Shown: piece by piece, positions 1-5,004 of the stretch | Numbering within the stretch: the first letter of the stretch is position 1 | Layout: each line of letters starts with the position of its first letter | From: Roseiflexaceae bacterium | Lineage (GTDB): Bacteria; Chloroflexota; Chloroflexia; Chloroflexales; Roseiflexaceae | DNA length: 5,872 nt | Direction of reading: 5' to 3' | Assembly: GCA_014381165.1 (NCBI GenBank) | Contig: JACMIM010000089.1 | Coordinates: 1-5,872 of the forward strand | Program-made: the position numbers and the translations under genes | The notes under the pieces: model-generated | Told to the model about the DNA's origin: nothing | Database searches by the model: none | Seen by the model: the letters and a program-made list of their open reading frames with translations, nothing else

Positions 1-1008
1 CATCGATTTGGTCGAGCTGATCATGAGCCGCCGGGCGTGTGTGCCGAACACGGTCTTGATCGCGCGCGTTTCGGCCGCGTCGTTAAGCGGTGTGCCGGTG
101 CCATGTGCGTTGATATAGCCGACCGCTTCCGGCGCGAGGCCAGCCTTGCGCAGCGCGATCCGCATGGCTCGCGCCGCGCCCGTGCCCTGCTCGTCGGCGG
201 CCACCATGTCGCGGGCATCGTTGGTGTTGCCATAGCCAACCAGTTCGGCGATGATCGGCGCGTTGCGGGCCAGCGCGTGCTCCAGGCTTTCCAGCAGCAG
301 CGCGCCCGCGCCCTCAGCCAGCACAAAGCCATCGCGCCGTGCGTCGAACGGCTTGCACGCCTGGTCTGGGTGCTCGTTATCGCCGGCCAGCCCGCGCATG
401 GTCGAAAATGAGGCTAGCACGGTTGGGTGGATTGGTGCCTCGGCTCCACCAGCCACCACTAGGTCGGCATCGCCGCGCCGGATGACCTCCCAAGCCTCGC
501 CAACACAGTGCCCGCCGGTCGAGCAGGCCGCCGTGACCGCCATGTTTGGCCCTTGCGCGCCCAGCATGATCGCGATTTGGCCGCTGGCTGCGTCCGGGAT
601 CATATTGGCAATCATCGTCGGCGCGACCCGGCGCGGCCCTTTGTCGCGCAGGATGTCGTGATTCTCGAAGATCAGGTCGAGCCCGCCCGCGCCGCTGCCA
701 TACACCACGCCCACACGCTCGGGATCGACCTGGGCCATGTCGAGCTGCGCGTGGTTCACTGCCTCGACAACCGCGTTGAGCGCGTAGCGAGTGTACAGTG
801 AGGCCCGCCGCGCCTCACGCGGGTCGATGTGCGAGTCGAGCTGAAAGCCCTTGACTTCGCCAACGATCCGAATCGGCAGATCTGCGGCATCGAAGCGCGT
901 GATCGTTGCGATGCCACTTTCGCCCGCGAGCAAGGCGCGCCACAGCGCCGGAACCTGATTGCCAAGCGGCGTGACCGCGCCCAGTCCGGTGATAACAACT
1001 CTTCGCAT
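1..1008 (-). CDS. fabF: Beta-ketoacyl-ACP synthase II (FabF), C-terminus beyond the left edge
   Basis: Cytosolic condensing enzyme that joins malonyl-ACP to an acyl-ACP in each elongation round of type II fatty acid synthesis. The visible 336 residues begin MRRVVITGLGAVTPLG, the usual KAS II start. The nucleophile is Cys162 in TAACSTGGH, the first catalytic His is His302 in NAHGTGTPLND, and Lys334 lies in SSTKS. These match E. coli C163, H303 and K335 with a constant offset of one. The second catalytic His and the C-terminal gating loop (about 75 residues) lie off the window. The ATG at 1008 is preceded by CGGAG (1016-1020) at 7 nt. It follows fabD on the same strand across a repeat-filled gap, and I see no separate promoter. 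One oddity: residues 261-272 (NTNDARDMVAAD) differ from the usual SSDAYHMTSPP loop, keeping the Asp but not the His or Thr. Confidence 0.96.
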   Translation of the reverse strand, partial: MRRVVITGLGAVTPLGNQVPALWRALLAGESGIATITRFDAADLPIRIVGEVKGFQLDSHIDPREARRASLYTRYALNAVVEAVNHAQLDMAQVDPERVGVVYGSGAGGLDLIFENHDILRDKGPRRVAPTMIANMIPDAASGQIAIMLGAQGPNMAVTAACSTGGHCVGEAWEVIRRGDADLVVAGGAEAPIHPTVLASFSTMRGLAGDNEHPDQACKPFDARRDGFVLAEGAGALLLESLEHALARNAPIIAELVGYGNTNDARDMVAADEQGTGAARAMRIALRKAGLAPEAVGYINAHGTGTPLNDAAETRAIKTVFGTHARRLMISSTKSM

Positions 1009-1022
1009 ACGCGCGCTCCGTA

Positions 1023-1126
1023 AGGCGACCAGATGACCAGATGACAAGGTGACAAGATGACAAGGTGACAAGGTGACAAGGTGACAAGGTGACAAGATGA
1101 CAAGATGACAAGGTGACAAGATGACT
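1023..1126. repeat. Tandem array of 8-bp units, 13 copies
   Basis: Thirteen consecutive octamers with consensus AGRTGACA (minus strand TGTCAYCT). The third base alternates between A and G. The first two units (aggcgacc, agatgacc) are decayed and the last ends in T instead of A, so the array erodes at its edges and is most uniform in the middle. Period 8 keeps no reading frame, so the open frames across it are not proteins. It starts 15 bp upstream of the fabF start codon and would be transcribed in any fabD-fabF mRNA. No function is evident; slippage-prone intergenic arrays of this style are known in some Chloroflexota and cyanobacteria. Confidence 0.93.
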
Positions 1127-1134
1127 GCCGATCT

Positions 1135-1183
1135 TCCTCAGCCCTCAGCCTTTAGCCCTCAGCCTTTAGCCCTCAGCCCTCAG
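1135..1183. repeat. Tandem array of 7-bp units, 7 copies, overlapping the fabD stop
   Basis: Seven heptamers in two forms, CCCTCAG and CCTTTAG, in the order (T)CCTCAG, CCCTCAG, CCTTTAG, CCCTCAG, CCTTTAG, CCCTCAG, CCCTCAG. It lies 8 bp from the octamer array but has a different period and sequence. The fabD stop codon (TGA, 1180-1182 on the minus strand) is made by the CTCAG of the last unit, so the array extends to the end of that gene. It resembles in style the short tandemly repeated heptamers described in cyanobacteria; homology is not claimed. Confidence 0.92.
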
Positions 1184-2142
1184 CCCCGAATCAGCCTCAT
1201 CACATCCGCCTCGGTCAGCGCGACTAATTTGGCTTCTGGGGTAATGCGTTTGATCAGGCTCGTCAAGATTTGTTTGGGGCCGATTTCGATGATGGTGCTG
1301 ATGCCCTGTGCCGTAATCATTTGCACCGAGCGTGTCCACTGGACGGGGCCGGTCAGGTGCTGGGCCAGTTCGCTGCGCAGTTCTTCCACGCTGGTGAGCA
1401 TGCGGGCACTATTGTTGGCAATTAGGGGAATTAGTGGTGGGCGAAAGGGCATCTGGCTGAGGATGCCGCCGAAGCGCTGCGAGGCCTGCTGCATCAGCGG
1501 CGAGTGCGAGGCAATGCTGATCGCCAGCCGCTGCACCAGCTTCGCGCCGCGCTGTTTAGCCAGTTCCATCGCGCGTTGAAGCGCCGCAACTTCGCCAGAA
1601 AGCACCGTCTGGCCCGGCGAATTATCGTTGGCCAGGGTGACAATCCCACTGGCTTGGGCTTCATCGACCACCGACTGGATCGTGGATGAATCTAGCCCGA
1701 CTACGGCCGCCATGCCGCCGGGCCAGGCGTCGCCGGTTTCTTTCATCAGCCGCCCGCGTTCACGCACCAGCTTGAGTACATCCTCAAAATCGAGCACGCC
1801 CGCGACCACCAATGCCGTGAACTGGCCCAGACTGTGCCCCGCCACCAGCGAGGGCGTCAGCGCATAGCCAAGCGGGCCAAGGTTTTCTTTCAAGGCCGCA
1901 AGATACGCCATGCTGACGGTTAGAATAGCTGGCTGCGCATTGAAGGTGTCGTCGAGTTCAGCCGGTGGGCCTTCGAAACACAGCTGCGAGAGTGAAAAGC
2001 CGAGTACTTCGTCGGCCCGATCGAAAACCTGGCGTGCAGCGGGCGACGCGCCATAAAGCTGTTTGCCCATTCCAACATACTGTGAACCCTGGCCGGGGAA
2101 GACCAGGGCAATTTGATCGCGTAGCGCGTTAAAGAGTTCCAC
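1180..2142 (-). CDS. fabD: Malonyl-CoA:ACP transacylase (FabD)
   Basis: Transfers malonyl from CoA to acyl carrier protein in the cytosol, supplying the extender unit for FabF and the other condensing enzymes. At 320 residues it is close to the usual 300-320. The oxyanion-hole motif GQGSQ is at 17-21. The nucleophile is Ser104 in AGHSLG, the carboxylate-binding Arg is Arg129 in VRERGRLM, and the catalytic His is His213 in ASHSPLM. Spacings of 25 and 109 residues from the Ser equal those of E. coli FabD (S92, R117, H201). The start is uncertain: GTG at 2142 has GGCGG 6 nt upstream, whereas a TTG at 2163 would add 7 residues without a clear ribosome site. Both extend past the family start near IALVFPGQG. 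It has its own promoter, its stop codon lies in a heptamer array, and fabF follows 171 bp downstream. Confidence 0.96.
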   Translation of the reverse strand: MELFNALRDQIALVFPGQGSQYVGMGKQLYGASPAARQVFDRADEVLGFSLSQLCFEGPPAELDDTFNAQPAILTVSMAYLAALKENLGPLGYALTPSLVAGHSLGQFTALVVAGVLDFEDVLKLVRERGRLMKETGDAWPGGMAAVVGLDSSTIQSVVDEAQASGIVTLANDNSPGQTVLSGEVAALQRAMELAKQRGAKLVQRLAISIASHSPLMQQASQRFGGILSQMPFRPPLIPLIANNSARMLTSVEELRSELAQHLTGPVQWTRSVQMITAQGISTIIEIGPKQILTSLIKRITPEAKLVALTEADVMRLIRG

Positions 2143-2198
2143 ACCGCACCGCCCTGTCGTCAAGAACAGCGCTAGCCCGCGCCCTTGATGGCCTGAAA

Positions 2199-2212
2199 CG
2201 CATTGGAATGCG
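2199..2212. promoter_or_regulatory. 14-bp perfect palindrome in the fabD leader
   Basis: CGCATTGGAATGCG is a perfect inverted repeat in the untranslated leader, downstream of the predicted fabD transcription start and about 57 bp upstream of the GTG start. It could be an operator for a dimeric regulator of fatty acid synthesis or a small RNA hairpin. It does not match the FapR or FadR operators as I know them. A palindrome of this length can occur by chance. Confidence 0.3.
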
Positions 2213-2240
2213 AGATGTTAATTGCCTACGAAGTTGGCAG

Positions 2241-2270
2241 AGTATATCAGTCACTCCTTGCGATTGTCAA
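2241..2270 (-). promoter_or_regulatory. sigma70-type promoter of fabD
   Basis: On the minus strand, TTGACA (2270-2265, exact -35 consensus) is separated by 18 bp from TATACT (2246-2241, 4 of 6 to TATAAT). The predicted start near 2234 gives a leader of about 90 nt before the GTG of fabD. The first four bases of the -35 box (TTGA) are part of the 10-bp duplication flanking MITE-1, so the element abuts the promoter on its upstream side. Confidence 0.72.
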
Positions 2271-2276
2271 GATATG
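2267..2276. repeat. Target-site duplication of MITE-1, left copy
   Basis: TCAAGATATG, identical to the copy at 2443-2452. The two copies directly border the inverted ends of the 166-bp element, as a staggered-cut transposition leaves them. Confidence 0.88.
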
Positions 2277-2348
2277 GGTGGGATTCAGATTGTTGCGACA
2301 CCGTCATGGCCACCGGATGCATCTGGCGTCTGCTCTGCCAAAACGCCC

Positions 2349-2384
2349 TTCAGCGCGTTCATGATGTTCAGCGCGTTTCGGATA
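2349..2384. repeat. Two-copy 18-bp direct repeat inside MITE-1
   Basis: TTCAGCGCGTT begins at 2349 and again at 2367, giving an 18-bp period. The first 11 bases of each copy are identical and the rest diverge. It looks like an internal duplication within the element. Confidence 0.7.
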
Positions 2385-2390
2385 CCAGCA

Positions 2391-2406
2391 GCGGGTTTCA
2401 ACCCGC
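2391..2406. repeat. REP-like hairpin inside MITE-1
   Basis: GCGGGTTTCAACCCGC is a perfect palindrome (6-bp stem with a TTCA loop, or 7 bp with a 2-base centre). No T-run follows on either strand, so it is not a typical Rho-independent terminator. It could affect read-through from larC or protect transcript ends. Confidence 0.6.
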
Positions 2407-2442
2407 GCACGCGGTGATGGTCGCAAGCGTTTGAATCCCACC

Positions 2443-2452
2443 TCAAGATATG
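2443..2452. repeat. Target-site duplication of MITE-1, right copy
   Basis: TCAAGATATG, identical to 2267-2276. It starts directly after the CCCACC end of the element and lies 14 bp from the larC stop codon. Confidence 0.88.
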
Positions 2453-2466
2453 CACAGCACCTCTCC

Positions 2467-3696
2467 TCACTGGCCACGAACTGCCAGCGCAACCTGGGCG
2501 TAGACTTCCTGCAGCGGCAACCCGTGCTCACGCGCCAGCCGCGCGCAATCCACATATTCTGGCGCAACGCCAAGCTGTTCGCCGCGCCAGAGCTTGCGCT
2601 TCACTTGCACAGGTCCAAGCGCAGTCTCGATTGTAGCAATCTCACGCTCGCAGACATGCCGCTCGACCAGCCGCCGCCGCACGCCAAGCGTGGTTGTCTC
2701 ACGCATCAACAGATTGATCAGTGTATCTTCGAGTACCTCAGGTACAAGCACATGCAACAAGCTGCCTAACCGCCCCTTCTTCATGAATATTGGTGACTGC
2801 CAGACATCGAGTGCGCCCGCCGCCAGCAGCAGATCGGCCACATAGGCCAGCTGTTCAGCCGGCTGATCGTCGATGTTGGTTTCAAGCAACACCACGCTGT
2901 CGTTGGCGTTTCCGGTGCTGAAGTCCCCGGCGCTGAAGCGTCGGGCTAGTGAGTTCGTCCCCACCTCACTCGACTCATAACCGCTTGTGCCCAGCCACAC
3001 GCGCAGCGCATTGGGGCGCTCGAGGTCGCGCGCGCCCAGGCCATACCCTACCCGCTCCAAGCGCATCGGCGGGCGCTCAAAGCTGGCCAGGCCCGCAAGC
3101 AGCGCAGCGCCAGTCGGCGTGGTCAATTCGAAGGGCGTCATGTCGGCGGTCACAGGTGCGCCGGCCTGGGCCAGCAGCCGGATGGTGGCTGGCGCGGGAA
3201 TTGGCAGCGCACCATGAGCGGCCCTGGCCCAGCCGCTGCCCAATGGCACCGGCGAGGCATACACCGCAGTGACACCCAGCAGATGCAGCCCGGCCACTAC
3301 GCCGACGATATCGATAATGGCATCAAGTGCGCCGACCTCGTGAAAGTGAATTTCCTCGGCGGGAATGCCATGCACGCTGCCTTCAGCCTCGGCCAGCAGC
3401 GAAAAGACGCGCAGGCTGCCCTGCTTGATCGCTGGCGTAAGCCCACTGAACTCGATAATCGTGTGGATGTCGGATAAATGGCGATGGACGTGGCCTTCCG
3501 GCGCATCGACCAGTGCGCGCGTGCCGCTCAGATAGCCGCGCATCCCGCGTTCAGCACCAATCGTCCACCCATTGATCGGCAGCTTCGCAAGCTCGGCCCG
3601 TAGCGCAGCGATGTCAAGCCCTACATCGAGCAGCGCACCCAGCGCCATGTCGCCACTTATACCAGAAAAACAGTCGAAGTAGAGTGATTTGGTCAT
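2467..3696 (-). CDS. larC: Nickel-pincer cofactor biosynthesis protein LarC
   Basis: LarC (formerly DUF111) is the CTP-dependent cytosolic cyclometallase that inserts nickel into the bisthiolated pyridinium mononucleotide, the last step of making the nickel-pincer cofactor of lactate racemase and other LarA-family enzymes. The 409 residues are full length. Family motifs appear in order: FDCFSGISGDM at 8-18; His-rich EGHVHRH near 67-73; EEIHFHEVGALDAIIDIVG at 114-132; ELTTPTGAALL at 190-200; a variable linker at about 237-268; ETNIDDQPAEQLAY at 272-285; and MKKGRLG at 305-311. In Lactobacillus plantarum the two halves are joined by programmed frameshifting; here the frame is continuous. The ATG at 3696 has AAGGA 11 nt upstream, a slightly long spacing. 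No larA, larB or larE lies in the window. MITEs flank the gene on both sides. Confidence 0.95.
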   Translation of the reverse strand: MTKSLYFDCFSGISGDMALGALLDVGLDIAALRAELAKLPINGWTIGAERGMRGYLSGTRALVDAPEGHVHRHLSDIHTIIEFSGLTPAIKQGSLRVFSLLAEAEGSVHGIPAEEIHFHEVGALDAIIDIVGVVAGLHLLGVTAVYASPVPLGSGWARAAHGALPIPAPATIRLLAQAGAPVTADMTPFELTTPTGAALLAGLASFERPPMRLERVGYGLGARDLERPNALRVWLGTSGYESSEVGTNSLARRFSAGDFSTGNANDSVVLLETNIDDQPAEQLAYVADLLLAAGALDVWQSPIFMKKGRLGSLLHVLVPEVLEDTLINLLMRETTTLGVRRRLVERHVCEREIATIETALGPVQVKRKLWRGEQLGVAPEYVDCARLAREHGLPLQEVYAQVALAVRGQ

Positions 3697-3778
3697 TCGT
3701 AATCAAGTCCTTTCCACATTGCAAATCCAATGGGATTGCGCTATCGTCCTGATCGCTCTTGATACGTCGCGTGTTAGA

Positions 3779-3788
3779 ATAATACTGG
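3779..3788. repeat. Target-site duplication of MITE-2, left copy
   Basis: ATAATACTGG, identical to 3951-3960. It ends exactly where the TAGGA inverted end begins. Confidence 0.9.
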
Positions 3789-3950
3789 TAGGACTTACGC
3801 AGTTGGCGACTTCAGCCTACGGCAGCATGGAACATCTATCTTCTTTGTTTCGTTATTTGGTGTAAAGCACCAAACAACGAAACAATGATGAGATATTTCC
3901 TTGCCCGCCGCAGGCGAAACGAAACCTGTTGGGCAACTGCGTAACTCCTA
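3789..3950. mobile_element. MITE-2: 162-bp foldback miniature element
   Basis: The ends are 20-bp inverted repeats, TAGGACTTACGCAGTTGGCG and, read inward from the right, TAGGAGTTACGCAGTTGCCC, with 17 of 20 matching. Perfect 10-bp direct repeats of ATAATACTGG flank them. Complementarity resumes inward with a gap (TTCAGCCTACGGC against TTTCGCCTGCGGC) and ends in a long central hairpin, so most of the element can fold on itself. There is no coding capacity for a transposase; the open frame crossing it is fortuitous. It sits between the divergently transcribed larC and MBL-fold genes. It shares the 10-bp duplication size with MITE-1 but not the end sequence. Confidence 0.9.
3845..3885. repeat. 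Central hairpin of MITE-2
   Basis: TTGTTTCGTTATTTGGTG (3845-3862) pairs with CACCAAACAACGAAACAA (3868-3885) at 17 of 18 positions around the loop TAAAG. The only mispair is A3855 with C3875. This is the tip of the foldback element and would form in RNA from either strand. Confidence 0.9.
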
Positions 3951-3957
3951 ATAATAC
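3929..3957 (+). promoter_or_regulatory. Weak candidate promoter of the MBL-fold gene at the MITE-2 right end
   Basis: TTGGGC (3929-3934, within MITE-2) lies 17 bp from TAATAC (3952-3957, within the right target duplication), about 40 bp upstream of the MBL start codon. Both hexamers are poor matches. If real, the element donated the -35 and the old site kept the -10. This is a guess from spacing. Confidence 0.2.
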
Positions 3958-3960
3958 TGG
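3951..3960. repeat. Target-site duplication of MITE-2, right copy
   Basis: ATAATACTGG, identical to 3779-3788. It follows directly after the element end ACTCCTA. Confidence 0.9.
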
Positions 3961-3980
3961 ATCAGCGGCTTCTGCGTCAT
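3951..3980 (-). promoter_or_regulatory. Candidate larC promoter on the far side of MITE-2
   Basis: On the minus strand, ATGACG (3980-3975, 4 of 6 to consensus) is 18 bp from TATTAT (3956-3951, 5 of 6). The TATTAT is in the right duplication; the left duplication carries a second TATTAT without a good -35. Transcription from here would enter MITE-2 and place its hairpin in the larC leader. I found no better larC promoter in 3697-3788. Confidence 0.3.
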
Positions 3981-3996
3981 TCACGAGGGGATTGCT

Positions 3997-4755
3997 ATGC
4001 TGCGCATGATTTTGCTCGGGGTCGGCACTGCCGTGCCAGATATCGACCGCGAAAACACGCATATGGTTTGGGTCGCACCTTCTGGGCTGTTGCTGGTCGA
4101 CGTCGGCGGCAGCACCTACCAGCGCATGCTGCGCGCCGGACTTGATCCCTTGCAGCTGCGTGGCGTTTTGCTCACTCACGTTCATGCCGATCATATCAAC
4201 GGCTTTGCCGTGCTGCTGTTTCAGCTCGCGCTGGTAGGTTTTACTGGGCCGCTGCGGGTGTATGCGAACGCGCCAACACTTGCGCTTGCCCAGCGCGTCG
4301 TGGCAGCATTTGAGCTTGGGCAGCACCAGGTTACGGTGGAGTGGATCGAGCTGCAAGCTGGTGCAGAAGTGCCCCTAGGCGACCCTGACTACCGCCTCAC
4401 AACCAGGCAGACCGTCCACAGCGTACCATGCTTGGCGCTGCGCTTCGAAGCCCGTGCCAGCGGCAAAGCCCTGGTGTACTCTAGCGACACCGAGCCGTAT
4501 CAAGCTGGCATTCAGTTTGCCCAAGGTGCGGCGGTGCTTATCCACGAAGCAACCACGGCAACGCCATTCCCAGGTCATACCACCCCCCATCAGGCCGGCC
4601 AGATCGCGGCCCAGGCCGGGGTTGAGCGCCTAACACTTGTTCATTTCTCACCACGCTGGACCATGAGCGCGGCCCAGGCGATCGAACAGGTGCGCGCCGG
4701 CGGCTTCGTCGGCGAGGCCGAAATAGGCCGTGAATTTGGCGAGTATACCCTCTAA
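3997..4755 (+). CDS. RNase Z-like MBL-fold metallohydrolase without exosite
   Basis: Cytosolic two-zinc hydrolase of the metallo-beta-lactamase superfamily, closest in motif pattern to RNase Z. The 252 residues carry THVHADHINGF (His61, His63, Asp65, His66), His141 in HSVP, Asp164 in SSDT, the HEATT segment at 183-187, GHTTPHQAG at 193-201, and His216 in LVHFSPRW. These equal the seven ligands of B. subtilis RNase Z. Between His141 and Asp164 there are only 23 residues, against about 70 there, so the flexible arm that grips tRNA is absent. It may therefore not be the housekeeping tRNA 3' processor; the substrate is unknown. The ATG at 3997 has GAGGGG 6 nt upstream; Met4 is a less likely start. 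MITE-2 ends 46 bp upstream. Confidence 0.85.
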   Translation: MLRMILLGVGTAVPDIDRENTHMVWVAPSGLLLVDVGGSTYQRMLRAGLDPLQLRGVLLTHVHADHINGFAVLLFQLALVGFTGPLRVYANAPTLALAQRVVAAFELGQHQVTVEWIELQAGAEVPLGDPDYRLTTRQTVHSVPCLALRFEARASGKALVYSSDTEPYQAGIQFAQGAAVLIHEATTATPFPGHTTPHQAGQIAAQAGVERLTLVHFSPRWTMSAAQAIEQVRAGGFVGEAEIGREFGEYTL

Positions 4756-4856
4756 ACAACGTCTTTGGTGCTGTTTCGACGGCATAACTGGCCAAATAGA
4801 ATTACAAACTGATCGTATTTTGCCTGCGTTTTGCCCATCGCTGCGGTGTATTGTAG

Positions 4857-4885
4857 TTGCCCTTGTGAAAGAAGTAGTGTAAAAT
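4857..4885 (+). promoter_or_regulatory. sigma70-type promoter of the roadblock gene
   Basis: TTGCCC (4857-4862, 4 of 6 to TTGACA) is followed after exactly 17 bp by TAAAAT (4880-4885, 5 of 6 to TATAAT). The predicted start is near 4892, leaving a leader of about 113 nt before the ATG at 5005. It is the best promoter in the 249-bp gap after the MBL-fold gene. Confidence 0.6.
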
Positions 4886-4889
4886 GGAC

Positions 4890-4942
4890 GAAAGCGGCTG
4901 TCTGAGACGGCATGCCCTGGTTGGGCTGTCGCTTTCTCTTTT
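4890..4942 (+). promoter_or_regulatory. Leader hairpin with T-rich tail, possible attenuator or small-RNA end
   Basis: GAAAGCG (4890-4896) pairs perfectly with CGCTTTC (4930-4936), enclosing an inner GCCC-TGGTT-GGGC hairpin (4914-4926). TCTTTT follows directly. It lies just downstream of the predicted start, so it could stop early transcription of the roadblock gene or end an RNA of about 50 nt. The 33-nt interior is only partly paired, so this is weaker than the terminator at 5398. It matches no riboswitch class I recognise. Confidence 0.4.
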
Positions 4943-5004
4943 GACTACACAACTATGGCGTAGCAACGTCCAATGATCGCGGACGGCCTTACAGGAGAAT
5001 CTGA

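Larger units (their letters stand above)
2277..2442. mobile_element. MITE-1: 166-bp miniature inverted-repeat element
   Basis: The ends are imperfect 24-bp inverted repeats (2277-2300 and 2419-2442). The outer 11 bases (GGTGGGATTCA) are perfect, the middle is diverged, and TTGCGAC matches again; 19 of 24 positions agree. Perfect 10-bp direct repeats of TCAAGATATG flank the ends. The interior carries a two-copy 18-bp repeat and a short perfect hairpin. No transposase motif or convincing frame is present, so it is non-autonomous. A 10-bp duplication falls in the range known for some IS4-related families, but the parent is not identifiable here. It sits 24 bp past the larC stop and next to the -35 box of fabD. 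Confidence 0.85.

Noticed and set aside
37..801. Plus-strand frames of 97-136 residues at the left end
   Set aside because: They are antisense to fabF, whose catalytic motifs are intact across the region.
756..1111. Two minus-strand open frames rich in SCHLVTLSPCHLV repeats over the octamer array
   Set aside because: They are translations of a period-8 DNA repeat running into the fabF gene in the wrong frame; no real protein feature.
1023..1183. CRISPR-like repeat array
   Set aside because: Units are 7-8 bp and directly contiguous with no spacers, so this is simple tandem repetition.
2143..2163. TTG start for fabD adding 7 residues
   Set aside because: No ribosome-binding match upstream, while the GTG at 2142 has GGCGG at 6 nt. 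Not excluded, only less likely.
2391..2406. Rho-independent terminator after larC
   Set aside because: The hairpin is perfect but has no T-run on the larC strand, and it belongs to the MITE.
2285..2573. Small minus-strand frames across the larC-fabD gap
   Set aside because: They run through the MITE and its inverted ends; no ribosome site, no known domain, and the DNA structure explains the sequence.
3775..3783. Promoter TTGATA (3759) with AATAAT for the MBL-fold gene upstream of MITE-2
   Set aside because: The spacer would be 13 bp, too short; the 15-bp alternative uses a poor -10. At most a remnant of the ancestral promoter.
3853..4356. 167-residue minus-strand frame
   Set aside because: It lies antisense to the MBL-fold gene and ends inside MITE-2; the opposite frame carries clear catalytic motifs.
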